Below, one piece after another: positions 40,339-50,998 of a DNA stretch of 64,000 nt (within the stretch, counting starts at the first letter, position 1; each line of letters begins with the position of its first letter). Origin of the DNA: Gigaspora margarita (Eukaryota > Glomeromycota > Glomeromycetes > Diversisporales > Gigasporaceae); assembly GCA_009809945.1 (NCBI GenBank), contig WTPW01000768.1:111194-175193 (forward strand), written 5' to 3'. A program made the position numbers and the translations under genes. A model generated the notes under the pieces. The model was not told the origin of the DNA, searched no databases, and worked only from the letters and a program-made list of their open reading frames with translations.

Positions 40339-40921
40339 CAGTCAAACCTTTCTATAATCACAAGTTGGTCACACTATATTTTGGTGATTGTATAGAGGTG
40401 TAACTATAAATAAAATACTTTATCATAGTCACATGACCAAAGATCAATAAGTAATATATTTATGCATATTTGAAATACTATTAAAAATTTTAAAATATTT
40501 GATAGTGAATTAATTTTGATTCATTGGCCCAATTTGGATAAAATGACCACCAGAGTGTTTTCTTAAAGTATAAAATTGTCAAATATAGTTACCAAATGCT
40601 AAGATCATTAAGAATTTTTTGTCTAGATATTTAAATTTAATCAATTCTTAAACATGTGAAATAACACAAATCCTTAACGATCACAGGAGCCTGTGATTGG
40701 ATTTTAATGATCTTGGGCTCATTAGAATCATCTTATCGAGATGAACAGTTTAGTGGTTGTTTCATTTATATTGAACTGCTGCATTAAAAGTTATTTGCTG
40801 CCAAACCTTTAAGAATTTTTAATAGAAAATTTTGAAATAACATAAATATGAATATCAACTAATTAGATTTTTTTTAATCCATATTTAGTCAAAATTGGTG
40901 ACTATAAAGAGGGTTTTATTA
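40339..40921. mobile_element. pogo/Tigger-type MITE
   Basis: The left end CAGTCAAACCTTTCTATAAT after TA (40337-40338) is the classic pogo/Tigger terminus. The right end is eroded, GACTATAAAGAGGGTTTTA. Inner direct and inverted copies of TATAGAGGTGTGACTATA occur near the left end. Confidence 0.7.
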
Positions 40922-41964
40922 ATGCTTTGGATTTCCTGTACTAGATTTAGCATTTTGCACTAGATTTAGTCCATCTTGTAAGCCAAATTATTTGCTAATT
41001 TTATAATTGACTACTTGATTAAATACTATTTTAATGTAGTTAATATGATGCAATTCTATAAAAAAAGTTGATAGCTTTAAATAGTTTTTTGAATTTTATA
41101 AATTTTTTTTATTTCTAAAAATTTTAGTTTAAGCTAATTTTATATAGTAATCACTAGTCATATTAGAAGATATTTTTATTTATAAAAAATTTTTTTATTA
41201 GATAAATTTATTTAAATTTATAATTAAGTTATAAAGATAAGTTAGCTAATATCAAATATAAAGTTACTTCTAAAATTAAATATATGAGAAAAAATTTAGA
41301 TTTAAAGTTTTTGCTAAAAATTACTATATAAATATTTTTTAAATTTATATATAAAAAATGACTGCAATTTTTTTAAAATTTAAAGTAATATAACTTATTA
41401 TAAACAAAGTTGTTATCAGAGAATTTTTGCAAATAGAATTAGAATAATACAAGCAACTATTGCCTTCAATATAGTACTTGCAATACAACACATAGTGACA
41501 GGGATCTTATAAGGGTCAGAGAAGATATGAAGTGGTGTGCAAGTGGAATATTACTTCACTAGAGCAGTTCGTTATATTTATTTAACAAAGAGCAAGAGAG
41601 TATTTATTTGTCAGATATATTTTATTTATTTATGATATAATATTCAAAATAGATAACTATTCCTAAACATTAGAGAAAAGGAGAGGGGAATCTGAGTCTA
41701 ATGTGCAGAAGGGAAAAGAACTAGGGTTATATATCTTTTATAGCAATAATAGAAATGGTACAAATGGTAAGAATAGTAGAAACAGTAAATGGTAGGAATA
41801 GTAAATAGTAGAAATAGTAAATGGTAGAAATAGTAAATGGTAAAAATGGTAAATGGTAGAAATGGTAACCATTTCATCTGTCCTTCTATTTAACTATTTG
41901 TAATACTAATAATAATACAATAATATAATATAATAAATTTACTAAGAAAATAATATTATTATTA

Positions 41965-43134
41965 CTGTCTTCCTCCTCTATAATCATGCAGTTTGTTGTA
42001 GCAAAAATGGTGATTATAAAGAGGTGTGATTATATAGTAATTACCCTATATAATCACATCTAATACTGTGGTTTATATTATGAGATTATATAGAAGTAAA
42101 TATTATATCACAAATAGTTGCTACATAAAAAAGTCCAAATTGTACTAAGTGAATCAACTTTTATGCATTAAGTAAAGTTGTTTGAAATAACAATTTATAC
42201 ATATTCTAAAAGTTTTATATAATTTGGATGAACTTTTATTAATTAATTTCTTTACTTTATGTTAGATGAAAAAAATAAATTATTTTTTGTCCAACATATA
42301 ATAAAAAAACAAATTAATAATAGTTTATCAAGTTTGTCAAAATTCCAGAATATGTATAATTTGCATGTCAAACAGCTTTCTTAATGTGTTAATCGATTTA
42401 CTTACCATAGATTCCTGAAAATAAGCTATTTCTTTGTTTTGACCAAAAACCCCAAAAACTTATTTACCTGAAAATAAGCTACTCCCATGATCGATAATAG
42501 TCACTACATAGTAAAGTCCAAATTTTACTATATAAATCGATGATGATCGCTTAAGTAAACTTATTAAGAAGATCAAAATACATATACTATAAAATTTTTA
42601 GCAAAATGGAAGAATATTCTATTATTTGACTTTTGACTTTTACATTCAATGAAAAAAGTAAAAAAGTATATTTGATAAACATAAAAATTAAAAGCAAATA
42701 ATAAAAAATTTTCCAATTTGAATAAAAATTTCAGAGTATATGCATATAGATCTTCTGAATAAGTTTATTTAAGCGATTATAATCGATTTATTTGGTAGAA
42801 TTTGGACTTTACTATGTAGCAACTACTTGCGATCGCTAAAAACTAAATTTAACTCAAAACAAGCAAACTTCTGATTTTTTGCATAACAAAATATAGCTTA
42901 CTTTCGGGAATCTATAGTAGTAAAATTTAGACTTTTATATATGATACTGTGATTATATAAAAGTATTTTACTAATAAAAAAATCTCAAAAAGCTTCTAAA
43001 AAATGTGATAGTGATTATAAGCTATTTGTAATTATATAAAGGTATTTTTTATATAAAAAAAATAGTAGTTAAATTTTGTGTGATTATATAGAGGTTGTGA
43101 CTATAGAGGAAGTGATTGTAGAGGAGGAAGACAG
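41965..43134. mobile_element. 1170-bp TA-flanked element inside the 3' LTR
   Basis: Ends CTGTCTTCCTCCTCTATAAT and the complement of CTGTCTTCCTCCTCTACAAT are inverted, with TA at 41963-41964 and 43135-43136. Sub-terminal GTGATTATATAGAGG words recall pogo/Tigger. Inside, 42505-42832 is itself a foldback (TACATAGTAAAGTCCAAAT on both arms), related to sequences at 30105 and 42117. Confidence 0.88.
42505..42832. mobile_element. Foldback MITE nested within the LTR insertion
   Basis: The left arm CTACATAGTAAAGTCCAAAT and the right arm ATTTGGACTTTACTATGTAG (approximate) pair. Pairing continues through AAATCGATNATNATCGCTTA and CATATACT to the centre. Related ends occur at 42117 and 30105. Confidence 0.75.
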
Positions 43135-43184
43135 TATTAATAATTAAAATAAAAAAAAGATAATATTCAATTCATTCTATAACA

Positions 43185-43199
43185 TTTTTGTCCCCTTTA
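43185..43199 (-). promoter_or_regulatory. Polypurine tract of the minus-strand retrotransposon
   Basis: On the minus strand AAAGGGGACAAAAA directly precedes the 3' LTR, as needed for plus-strand priming. Confidence 0.75.
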
Positions 43200-43395
43200 A
43201 AAATGAGTACTGCGAATTCTAACTTCATGTAATAGAATAGAGAAATTTTCTTCACTTAGTTTTTCTAAGTTAGTATAGGTAATTATTGTAGTAAAGGCAA
43301 TTTATTCCACAAACTTGAAGAATTTGGAAAATTCTACTAGTACATTTCTATACTCAAGAGACTTGTTAAGGTCCTAAACTTTCTTTGAGCACATG

Positions 43396-43746
43396 CTATA
43401 TCTTTTGGTATTCCTTCTTGGTAGTCACTCTTGTCTTTAGTTGCTTGAGGTAATAGCATGCTTCTAGGATTTGAATCTGGGGATCTCTGTGCTTTACTTG
43501 GCTTTCTAAATATCTAGCAGTAGGATGACTATGCATCATATACAAAATTGATTCAACTTCAGTCCATTTAATGACTCTAATAGGTTTGTCTGGATCTTTT
43601 CTATTCTTTTTGTATAATAATTTATTTTTCACTTCATATTGTCTAGATTGGTTAATAATTGTTCTTTGTTTATTGTCTATTAAATCAGGAAAGAAAGTGT
43701 CTAATTCTAAATAGTTCAGAAGATTTTTGTATTGATCTAAATTCAT
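43396..43746 (-). pseudogene. Integrase zinc-binding (H2C2) part, core missing
   Basis: This 116-codon frame shows the integrase N-terminal wording QRTIINQSRQYEVKNKLLYK, then KWTEVESILYMMHSHPTARY, where the HxxxTxxH-like half of the zinc site is seen. After about 40 more residues the frame stops. Only some 200 bp remain before the PPT and LTR, too little for the D,D-35-E core. The element therefore lost its integrase core by deletion or is a natural short form. Confidence 0.75.
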
Positions 43747-43749
43747 GCA

Positions 43750-44450
43750 GGGTCAATAGAGTTGAGGTGTGTCTGGGTCAGTAGATGAGAAAGAGTATCA
43801 ACATTTGAATGGATTCTTCTGGGTTTGTATATAATAGTAAAATGATAGGGTTGAAGTTTCACAATCCAATGGCCTAGATATCCTTTCAGTTGGGATAATT
43901 TTATCTATTTAAGAGCAGAGTGGTCTGTAACTAGTGTAAAATGACTTGTACCAAAGTATTTATAAAAATATTCAATGGTCCATACAATGATAGCACATTC
44001 TAGTTTGGTGGCTCTATAATTTACTTCTTTCTTTTTCAGACTTTTACTAGTATAGACAATTGGATGTTCCTTTCTATCATCAGAGAGTTGGCTTAGGATG
44101 GCTCCAAATCCTTCATAGGATGCATCTGTAGCAAGAATAAATTCTTTTCTATAGTTTTGATAGATAAGAATAAGGGCAGTAGTTAATCGGTGTTTTAATT
44201 TATCAAAAGCCTTTTGACATTTTGTATTCTATTTATAAGTATTGTTCTTATGAAATAACTGGTTAAGAGAATAAGTGATAGAGAAAAAATGTTTAATAAA
44301 TCTTCTATAATATCTAGCAAGTCCTAAAAATGATTGTAATTGGGTTATATTTTGAAGAGGTTGGATATTTTGAATAGCAGTTATTTTGTCTGGGTCTGGG
44401 GAGATTCCTTTTTCTTCGATTATATGTCCTAGAAAAGGTAGTTGTTTTAT
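43750..44450 (-). pseudogene. RNase H and connection part of pol
   Basis: Broken minus-strand frames contain LPFLGHIIEEKGISPDPDKI, LQSFLGLARYYRRFIKHF, and the RNase H text FILATDASYEGFGAILSQ with its catalytic aspartate, KLECAIIVW with the glutamate and LVTDHSAL with the next aspartate. This is the usual Ty3 order directly after the reverse transcriptase. In-frame stops near 43915 and 44230 interrupt it. Confidence 0.8.
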
Positions 44451-44890
44451 TCAAAAATTATACTTTTCAATATTCAATTTTAATCCAGCTTTTTGAATTC
44501 TAGTGAAGACTTCTCGTAAATGTTTAATATGATCATCAAATGTTTGAGAGAAGACATTGGTATCATCTAGGTATACCACAACATACTTATAAGCTATACC
44601 TTTATAAACTTGGTTCATAAGACATTGAAAGGTAGCAGGGAAATTATACACTTCAAAGGGCATGATGTTGAATTTGTAAGTTCTATATCTGGTTATAAAA
44701 GCAGTCTTTTTTCTATCTTCTGGGTGTACTTTTACTTGCCAATATCTACTTATAAAATCTAAAATAGAAAAGTAAGTGGCTCTAGCAAGAAAGTCAAGCA
44801 TCTCATCAATTTGGTATAGAGGGTACTAATTTTTTTTAGTAATTGCATTAAGTTTTTGATAGTTTATACAAAATCTTTACTTTTCATTTT
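44451..44890 (-). pseudogene. Reverse transcriptase palm of the Ty3-type element
   Basis: Upstream text KFCINYQKLNAITKKN (about 44835-44880) is followed by a stop and then YPLYQIDEMLDFLARATYFS and DFISRYWQVKVHPEDRKKTA. The active-site block VVYLDDTNVFS, with the YxDD box, and DHIKHLREVFTRIQKAGLKL follow. The palm motifs are intact in wording, but stops and frame changes on both sides prevent a full enzyme. Confidence 0.88.
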
Positions 44891-46777
44891 CTTGTTTACA
44901 AGTACATCAGGAGAGGCGCAAGAGCTAGAGGACTCTCTAATTAATTTATTTTCTAACATTTATTGTACTTATTCATTTATAAATATTTGTTTAGTAAAAG
45001 GTGCTATATAGGCTTGTGAGCTAATGGGGGTCTATTATCAGTAAATATTCGATGAACTACTAGGTTAGTTCTATCTAGTTGGGTCATATCTTTTGCAAAA
45101 AGATCTGCAAATTCAAGAAGCAATTATCAAAATTGGGCTTCTTGGCTAACAGTGAGGGGTCCTACTTTTGGGCTAATTTTCTGAGTCATATATATTTCTC
45201 GAATGTTTCTGGATCTACAATTGTCTGAATTTTCGAGTAGTTTTTGATCATGCTTAGGATAACTCAAAAATTTTGAGTACTCTGGTTACTAGGCTCGGGT
45301 ATAGGGACAGATAACTCAGTATACAAGTCACTTAATTAATGATAAAAATTCTCAAAGTAAGTGACTCGATTTTGTAAAGTTTTAATTGTCTGTTTCTGGT
45401 ATTCGAAAGTTTTGGCTTGTTCTTAAAGAAGAGTGATAATCTGGGCTTGTTGTTGGATCTGTTCCTGCAGCAGTTGAATCAGTTTAGCTAATTCTAGAAT
45501 AGACAAGACAGTTTTGATAGGTGCTATAATAGGTAACTCTATTATAGGAAGTGTAGTAGATTCATTTAGGTTAGGTACTTTAGGTACTGAGGAAATAAGA
45601 GGAGGAAGGTTTTCTGTTTCTGGATCTGGAGGAGGATTAGCTTCCTCATAGCATTCCTTATACAAATTTTTATATTATCAGAGTTCATCATTAGTTTTAA
45701 CCATGGTACAGGATTCACAAAGTCTTGCAGTTCCTGCAAAGTTTCTTTGCAAGATTCCTATAGCTCTTCTTTTATCAAAGTCAGGATGACTCATGTCAAA
45801 GGATTCAGCAAAAATTCTTTGCAATGTTTCTTTTTCTGGGTCTAATAATTCTATATAAAGAGCTCTTATAATAACATTAACTTCGTCATATATATAGCCT
45901 TAGTTAGAAAGGTTATCATATTGGGGTTCTAGAGCATAAGCAAGGTTTTTTATTTCTTTTACCTATCTGGATCTTAGCCAAATGAAGAATTTGGCTTTGG
46001 TTGAGGTTATAGCTATGTCTAGTATTTCTAGTAGACTCAGTATAGTGGCATACTTATGTTCATAGGTTGCAATTGGTGTTATATTCTATATTCTGGGTAG
46101 CTTTGTAGGCATAAAGATGTTCTAGGTCACAAAATCAAATATCCTCTTGACTAGAGTCGAGTTTAATCATCTTGAATCTAATTTTTTGTTCTTTGCAAAG
46201 TTTACATTCTGTTAAAGTTTCTCAACCTTCACCATTAGTGAAGATTCAATACTTTTGGGATGGTCATGATCTAAAGCATGGTGGAAGTCAATCCAACATC
46301 CATTGCACACCATTGTTTGGTCCAATGGTCTAATTTCTTCTGGTTTATTAGAGCATTCATTGTTGGGGCAGTTGGCATAGAAATGATTATAGGAGTAGCA
46401 TTATTCACATTTCTAATTAGAAAAGGATGTACTGGGTCTGGGCCTGCGAGTAACAGTTGTCCAAGTATCTGGGTCTGTATTCACCATGTAAGCTTCCTTT
46501 GGACTTTGATATTCTTGTTCAAATTTTTCTAGCTCTTTTTTATCAGTTATAGTAGGTTGAGCAGGTAAGGGTTGGTTATTTTCATATATAGTAGAAACAT
46601 GAATTTTCTTTTTATTTTAGCAAAGAGTATAAGCTTTATTTTTCCAGATGCAACTAGCATCTACTTTTTGAGACAAATCATTATCTAGAAGTAATAAATA
46701 AGAAGTAGTATTCATAACTTCAACATTTAGAGGGATAGTAGTTTCTTCTATTTCAATAAGTAAACTCTTGATAATTT
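44891..46777 (-). pseudogene. Linker between protease and reverse transcriptase, decayed
   Basis: Minus-strand pieces include KVGPLTVSQEAQF, LLLEFADLFAKDMTQLDRTN and VVHRIFTDNRPPLAHKPI, the standard stretch before a Ty3 RT. Farther upstream are the proline-rich ELPIIAPIKTVLSILELAKL with a glutamine-rich coiled-coil-like QEQIQQQAQI (about 45423-45665), FDMSHPDFDKRRAIGILQ and a possible metal-binding CKLCKEQK. Many stops. This insertion between protease and RT is longer than usual for the family. Confidence 0.65.
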
Positions 46778-47180
46778 CTAGGGCTGAACTAAGGATCCAG
46801 TAGCAAATACAATAAGGCTAGTATAAGGAGCTTCAATTTTTAGTCCAAGTTCTTTTACAACTTGGTGTGAGATCATGCTAATAGCTGCACTACTATCAAT
46901 AACAGTATGATAGGGCTTTCCTTGGAGTTTGATATTGCATTTAATAGGAGTGGTATAGATTGGTATCTGGATCTGGGTTGCTTTGAATTCTTGATTCAAG
47001 TAACTGGCAAGAGTGGTATGTATTGAATTATTGACAAAAAAAGTTTCAAACTGTTCATAAGTATAATCATTTGCAGTATCGATAGTATATATATCACGAG
47101 GGTGGGGGGTAGAAAATCGATTTCTGGATCTGGATTGGTTAGAGGATCGATAATTTTGATCATTCTTGTATCTATCCTAT
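46778..47180 (-). pseudogene. Retropepsin-type protease, altered active site
   Basis: The frame reads YTYEQFETFFVNNSIHTTLA, then KCNIKLQGKPYHTVIDSSAA and ISMISHQVVKELGLKI. The catalytic triplet of retropepsins, D-S/T-G, is D-S-S here, so activity is unlikely. It shares a frame with the upstream RS-rich linker and the CCHC knuckle, pointing to a Gag-Pro fusion in the original element. Confidence 0.75.
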
Positions 47181-48440
47181 AACTGATTTCAGCTTCAGAA
47201 TCAGTCATATCCAGAGCAGTTGTTATAATTTCGGTCCCTGGATTTACTTCAATTGTAAGATCTGGATCTATTATATGATTGGTTACTTCTGGAAGAGTAA
47301 TTATTGCTATGGTCTCAGGATTAATATCCCTAGTTGTCCTTTTTGTTGTTCTGGAATCGATAATGACAATTCTGGATAAAATGTTCTTTTTGTTCACAAT
47401 AATAACAAGTGGCATTGGTGGCTCCTTGCTGGGGTTGATCTTTATTCTAGTCAGAGTAATAGGCAGAAGTAGGAGTAGGGGCAGCTTGTTTTTTAGCAAA
47501 GTTGATACTGAGCTTAGCAATTTGCTCTGTGAGGCGTTCAATAGCTTTGTTAGTATCATTAGCATTATGATCAGAGGTAATAATCTGTCCAGTTTCCTAT
47601 TTGCATGCTCTAGCAATAGTATCATCCAAAGTTTCAGATTCTGCAGCTTGAACATTCATGGCATATTTCAGGTGCAATTCTTGAATAAAGCTTGGATCAT
47701 AACTGAAGCAAGGAAGATATTATTTGGGTCTACTTGTCCCCTAAGTTGTTTAAAGTGGCTAATGTAGGTGTTAACTGTGTCTGTGCCTTGTTTGATTTCA
47801 AAAAGTTGTTTTTGCCAAGTGGCTTTCTGCTTGGTGGTACTAAATTTTTCTTTAAAAAGGTAACTAAAACTGACAACATCTACATTGTCATAGTCTTGGT
47901 TGAAAATGAGTAGGTTTATGATCCAGACTAGTAAGCTATTCCTGAGCATTATCTTTCATATATGTGCAAGCTAGTTCTAATTGGTGAGCAGAGCTCCAGT
48001 GGTTAGCTCTAGCAGCTCATTCAAATTCTTCTATCCAGGTTACCAGATCTTGAGTTCTATCACTATGATAAAAATCAAGTTTGAGAAGAGATTTTTTACT
48101 ACCTCATCTCATAGCTTGGGCAAGAGCATTCATAGTATTAGCAGTAGCATTTAAAGCATCATTGCTATATTTTCTTCAAGTTCTTGGTCTTCTATAGTAG
48201 TGTCTGATTCTAATTCTGAAAATATGAGTTCTTCTTGGTCAAGTTCTTCAGGTTCTTTTTCTGTTCCAACTAATTCTTTTTGGTTTGGTTCTTCTAGTTC
48301 TTCTTCTGATGCTTCTTCTTCTGATTCAACTACTTCTTGGTTAGATTTTTCTAATGGTTCTTTGTTGAGATCTTCTTCTAGTAGGTTTACTTCTAAATTT
48401 ACTTCTTTAAAGCTTCAGGTTCAACAACAGTCAGGTTAGA
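47181..48440 (-). pseudogene. Gag of the Ty3-type element with CCHC knuckle
   Basis: On the minus strand an acidic region (48200-48440) precedes a Gag core: FSYLFKEKFSTTKQKATW, QKQLFEIKQGTDTVNTYIS and HFKQLRGQVDPNN (47668-47949). It is followed by a perfect C-X2-C-X4-H-X4-C zinc knuckle (CYYCEQKEHFIQNC, 47366-47407) and an R/S-rich linker. Stops and a shift between core and knuckle show decay. Gag packages the RNA; the knuckle binds nucleic acid. Confidence 0.82.
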
Positions 48441-48804
48441 ATAGGCTCTAACTATATGAGGTTCGATAATTTCAACTTGTGGAAGATAGATTTGGTGTTG
48501 AACTTGAAGAAGAAGTGGGTCAAGAGAAGTAGTATTAGGGGTTTGTTTGAGTTGTTCAGCTAGTACATTTGGTTGTAGAGGAGTTACTTGGGGAGCTTCA
48601 ATTATTTGATGGTCAGTAGGAGTGGGTCAAGGGTTGAAAAAGATAATGTGGTTGTCAGTGTAGAGAGGGTGTAGTTAGAGGAGTAGTATTTAGGGTAGGG
48701 TTAGTTTAGTATAGTTCGTTTACAATTAGTAATTGTAGAGTGGTTACTGGTAGAGAAGTGCATTGGAGACACTGAAGAGAATTAAGACTTCAGAGAAATC
48801 AGAG

Positions 48805-49768
48805 CCCTAAAAGAAAAGTGGTTTGGGGTATGGTACAGAAAAATAGTGTATATGCACAGGATGGTACAGACCATGTGACATGTATAGGTGCATTTTACGG
48901 AATGGTATGATTAAAAATGACACGGATACTATGTTAATGGGGTGGTATGTTATATTATGTTACATGGAATAGTATGCATTCGGTGGCATGCATATGCACT
49001 TTGTATGTGATAGTACATCGATTACACAAAATTGCATGTATTAAAAATAACACATAGTAGCTCATTCATAGAGTAAATAAGAGTGAAGAATCACAAACAA
49101 TTTTTTTTCAAAAAGTTGCAATATCTCAAAAACTCGCAAATAACCTGTTCTGGTCTCTTAAGGAAAAGATTCCTTGCAAGATTTTACACATTTGCAGTTG
49201 CTTCAGCTTTTAAATATATATATCTTTAACATTATCTGGTTCTCTTCTAATAAAAATGTTTATTGGAAAGTGGACTATAAATTTATATTTACTTACCTAT
49301 TCTATTTACGTGCTATTGCACGTATCAATTAGCTTAGTAAACTGCTACAAAAGGCACAGGTGATTTATGTTATTTTATGTTAAATTGGCATGTGTATACA
49401 GATCAACATGGTCCGCTGATTCCCATGCCTACTCAAACCATGCACGTGCAGTATTTAAAATTCAAATTTGGTTTTATGTTCTCAAAAAGAACATTTTTAA
49501 TTTCTTAATGTTCTCAGTAAAATTTTAATGTTCTTTATATAGGAAAATTAAATTTTTTTTAATATTAAAAGAATTTTTTGAATGTTCTCAAATAGAAAAC
49601 ATATTTTAATAATTTATGTTCTCAAAAATTGTATAATGTTCTTTGAGAACACTATAAACATTAAAATTTAAACACTGCGCACATGCATTTCTGACCCATA
49701 GTACATGCCACTCGACCATGTGCCTATACACTGTTTTTTTGTGCGATCCCAGACCATTTTTCTTATAG
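48805..49768. mobile_element. 964-bp DNA element inserted in the retrotransposon
   Basis: The left end CCCTAAAAGAAAAGTGGTTT pairs imperfectly with the right end (complement CTATAAGAAAAATGGTCTGG). Pairing goes on through ACAGTGTATAGGCACATGG. The interior has many ATGGTATG and ACATGTAC words. The same right end is present as a solo fragment at 354-499. No clear duplication. A hAT-type MITE is nested inside. Confidence 0.7.
49449..49677. mobile_element. hAT-type MITE nested in the 964-bp element
   Basis: Ends CAGTATTTAAAATT and AATTTAAACACTG (with one extra base pair of offset) are inverted. The interior alternates ATGTTCTCAAAAAGAACATT palindromes. The flanks TGCACGTG and CGCACATG agree at 6 of 8 positions, a decayed 8-bp duplication. 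Confidence 0.75.
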
Positions 49769-49928
49769 AAGAGTAGTGGGTTAGTAAATGGAGTGTTAAA
49801 TCACAAATGAGGTTGGTTGAGTCAGATAGTAGTAAGAAGTAAAGAAGGGAGTGGAAGATGAGGAGAAAATTGGACTTGGGTAGTATCTTTGTTATAAAGG
49901 GGTAAAGTATAAGAATGAGAAGGTCCAG

Positions 49929-50514
49929 CTAAATTATCAAGTTCTTTGGGAGTGAGAATAAAGATAGATTGTGGTATGGGAGAAATACTAAATTCAAGGT
50001 CTTGGTTATTTTCTTGGTAGATTTGGCTAATAGGAAGGTTTGCAAGAGAGTTAACAGAGCGAGTTTGAAAAAGAGTAGATTGAGTGGGTCCCTCAATATA
50101 AAGATCAAAGGTGGTAGCTTCAAAGATAATAGGTAAAATAGAAAGAAGAGAAAAACAGGTATAATGACAAAGGAGAGCAGCAATAATTCCTGTAGAATTA
50201 AGATCAGGATTATTATATCAACAACTAAAATCTATATCCCTAGCTGCAGCTCTAACAAAATTTTAATTTGCACTAGATTGGCAAAGTTTAAAATGGGCTC
50301 CAATAGTTTGTTGAGTATAACTGGTAGCAGAATAAGCAGGTTGGTATTGTAACCAGAAATGATGAAATTGACTGTGGTAGACAGTAGGTGAAAAGCAAAT
50401 AGAGCAAAATAAATTGGGATCAGTAACTTGTATAACTTTAGTTGCAAGAGGAGAAGGATAGTAGTCATCATGTGCTTCAATTTGTTCTAAATGAATTTGG
50501 TAAGCTCTACTCAT
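49929..50514 (-). pseudogene. Unrecognised 5' frame of the retrotransposon
   Basis: From ATG 50514 the minus strand is open for 83 codons (MSRAYQIHLEQIEAHDDYYP), with LFCSICFSPTVYHSQFHHF, a C-X2-C plus two-histidine arrangement that could bind metal. It is followed by stops and more frame-shifted text to about 49929. It lies between the 5' leader and the Gag core. It may be the original Gag N-terminus, separated by the 964-bp insertion, or an extra protein. I do not recognise it. Confidence 0.45.
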
Positions 50515-50670
50515 ATAAAAGGTCTAAGAGGTAAACAATTTAAAATTTTAACTTAAGAGAAAAGAGAAAAGGGTTAGATACTAAGATGTCTAGAATATAC
50601 TAAAAAGGTAAAAAAATTTCAAATCTGGGTCTAAAAGAAAATAACTAATAAACAATAACTAAACAATAAA

Positions 50671-50881
50671 AGTGCTACAAAAGCAGAGGCTTCAAGTATG
50701 CCCTTCTGAACGAATCTTTTTCAATTGACAGAAAAATACTAGTGCTATGAAAGCAAGAGGCTTCAAGTATGCCCTTCTGAACAAATCTTTTTTAGTTTGA
50801 AGGAAAATACCAGTGCTACAAAAGCAAGAGGCTTCAAGTATGCCCTTCTGAACGAATCTTTTCAATTTGACAGATAAACCA
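50671..50881 (-). repeat. Three 70-bp tandem repeats in the retrotransposon leader
   Basis: Units start at 50671, 50741 and 50812. They share AGTGCTACAAAAGCAAGAGG, CTTCAAGTATGCCCTTCTGA and ACGAATCTTTT. They lie between the PBS and the first frame, in the 5' untranslated leader where packaging or translation signals would be. Confidence 0.88.
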
Positions 50882-50980
50882 AAAATAATTACTTTAATAA
50901 GACGAGGAGAAAGAAAGATAAATATCCTTGCAGAAGAGGGGAGATTCCAAGAGTTCTGGCTGTTTTTAATATTATATTTC

Positions 50981-50998
50981 CACTAAAAGGCACCAAAA
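50981..50998 (-). promoter_or_regulatory. Primer binding site of the minus-strand retrotransposon
   Basis: On the minus strand TTTTGGTGCCTTTTAGTGG directly follows the 5' LTR. It shares TTGGTGCC with the PBS of the element at 12.5 kb. Confidence 0.65.

Larger units (their letters stand above)
41445..43184 (-). repeat. 3' LTR (left copy), containing a 1170-bp insertion
   Basis: It matches the right LTR except for the inserted element 41965-43134. Without the insertion and one TA it is 568 bp, against 570 bp for the other LTR. The LTR includes a GGTAAATGGTAGAAATA-type minisatellite (about 41755-41875). Confidence 0.88.

Noticed and set aside
46996-47655. Minus-strand 219-codon frame as an independent gene
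   Set aside because: It is a shifted frame over the Gag-Pro linker. The frame with the zinc knuckle and protease text is the authentic one despite its stops.
47279-47767. Plus-strand 162-codon frame
   Set aside because: It is antisense to the gag and protease frames, which carry real motifs (CCHC knuckle, Gag core).
48200-48439. Plus-strand serine-rich frame
   Set aside because: Antisense shadow of the acidic glutamate-rich part of Gag.
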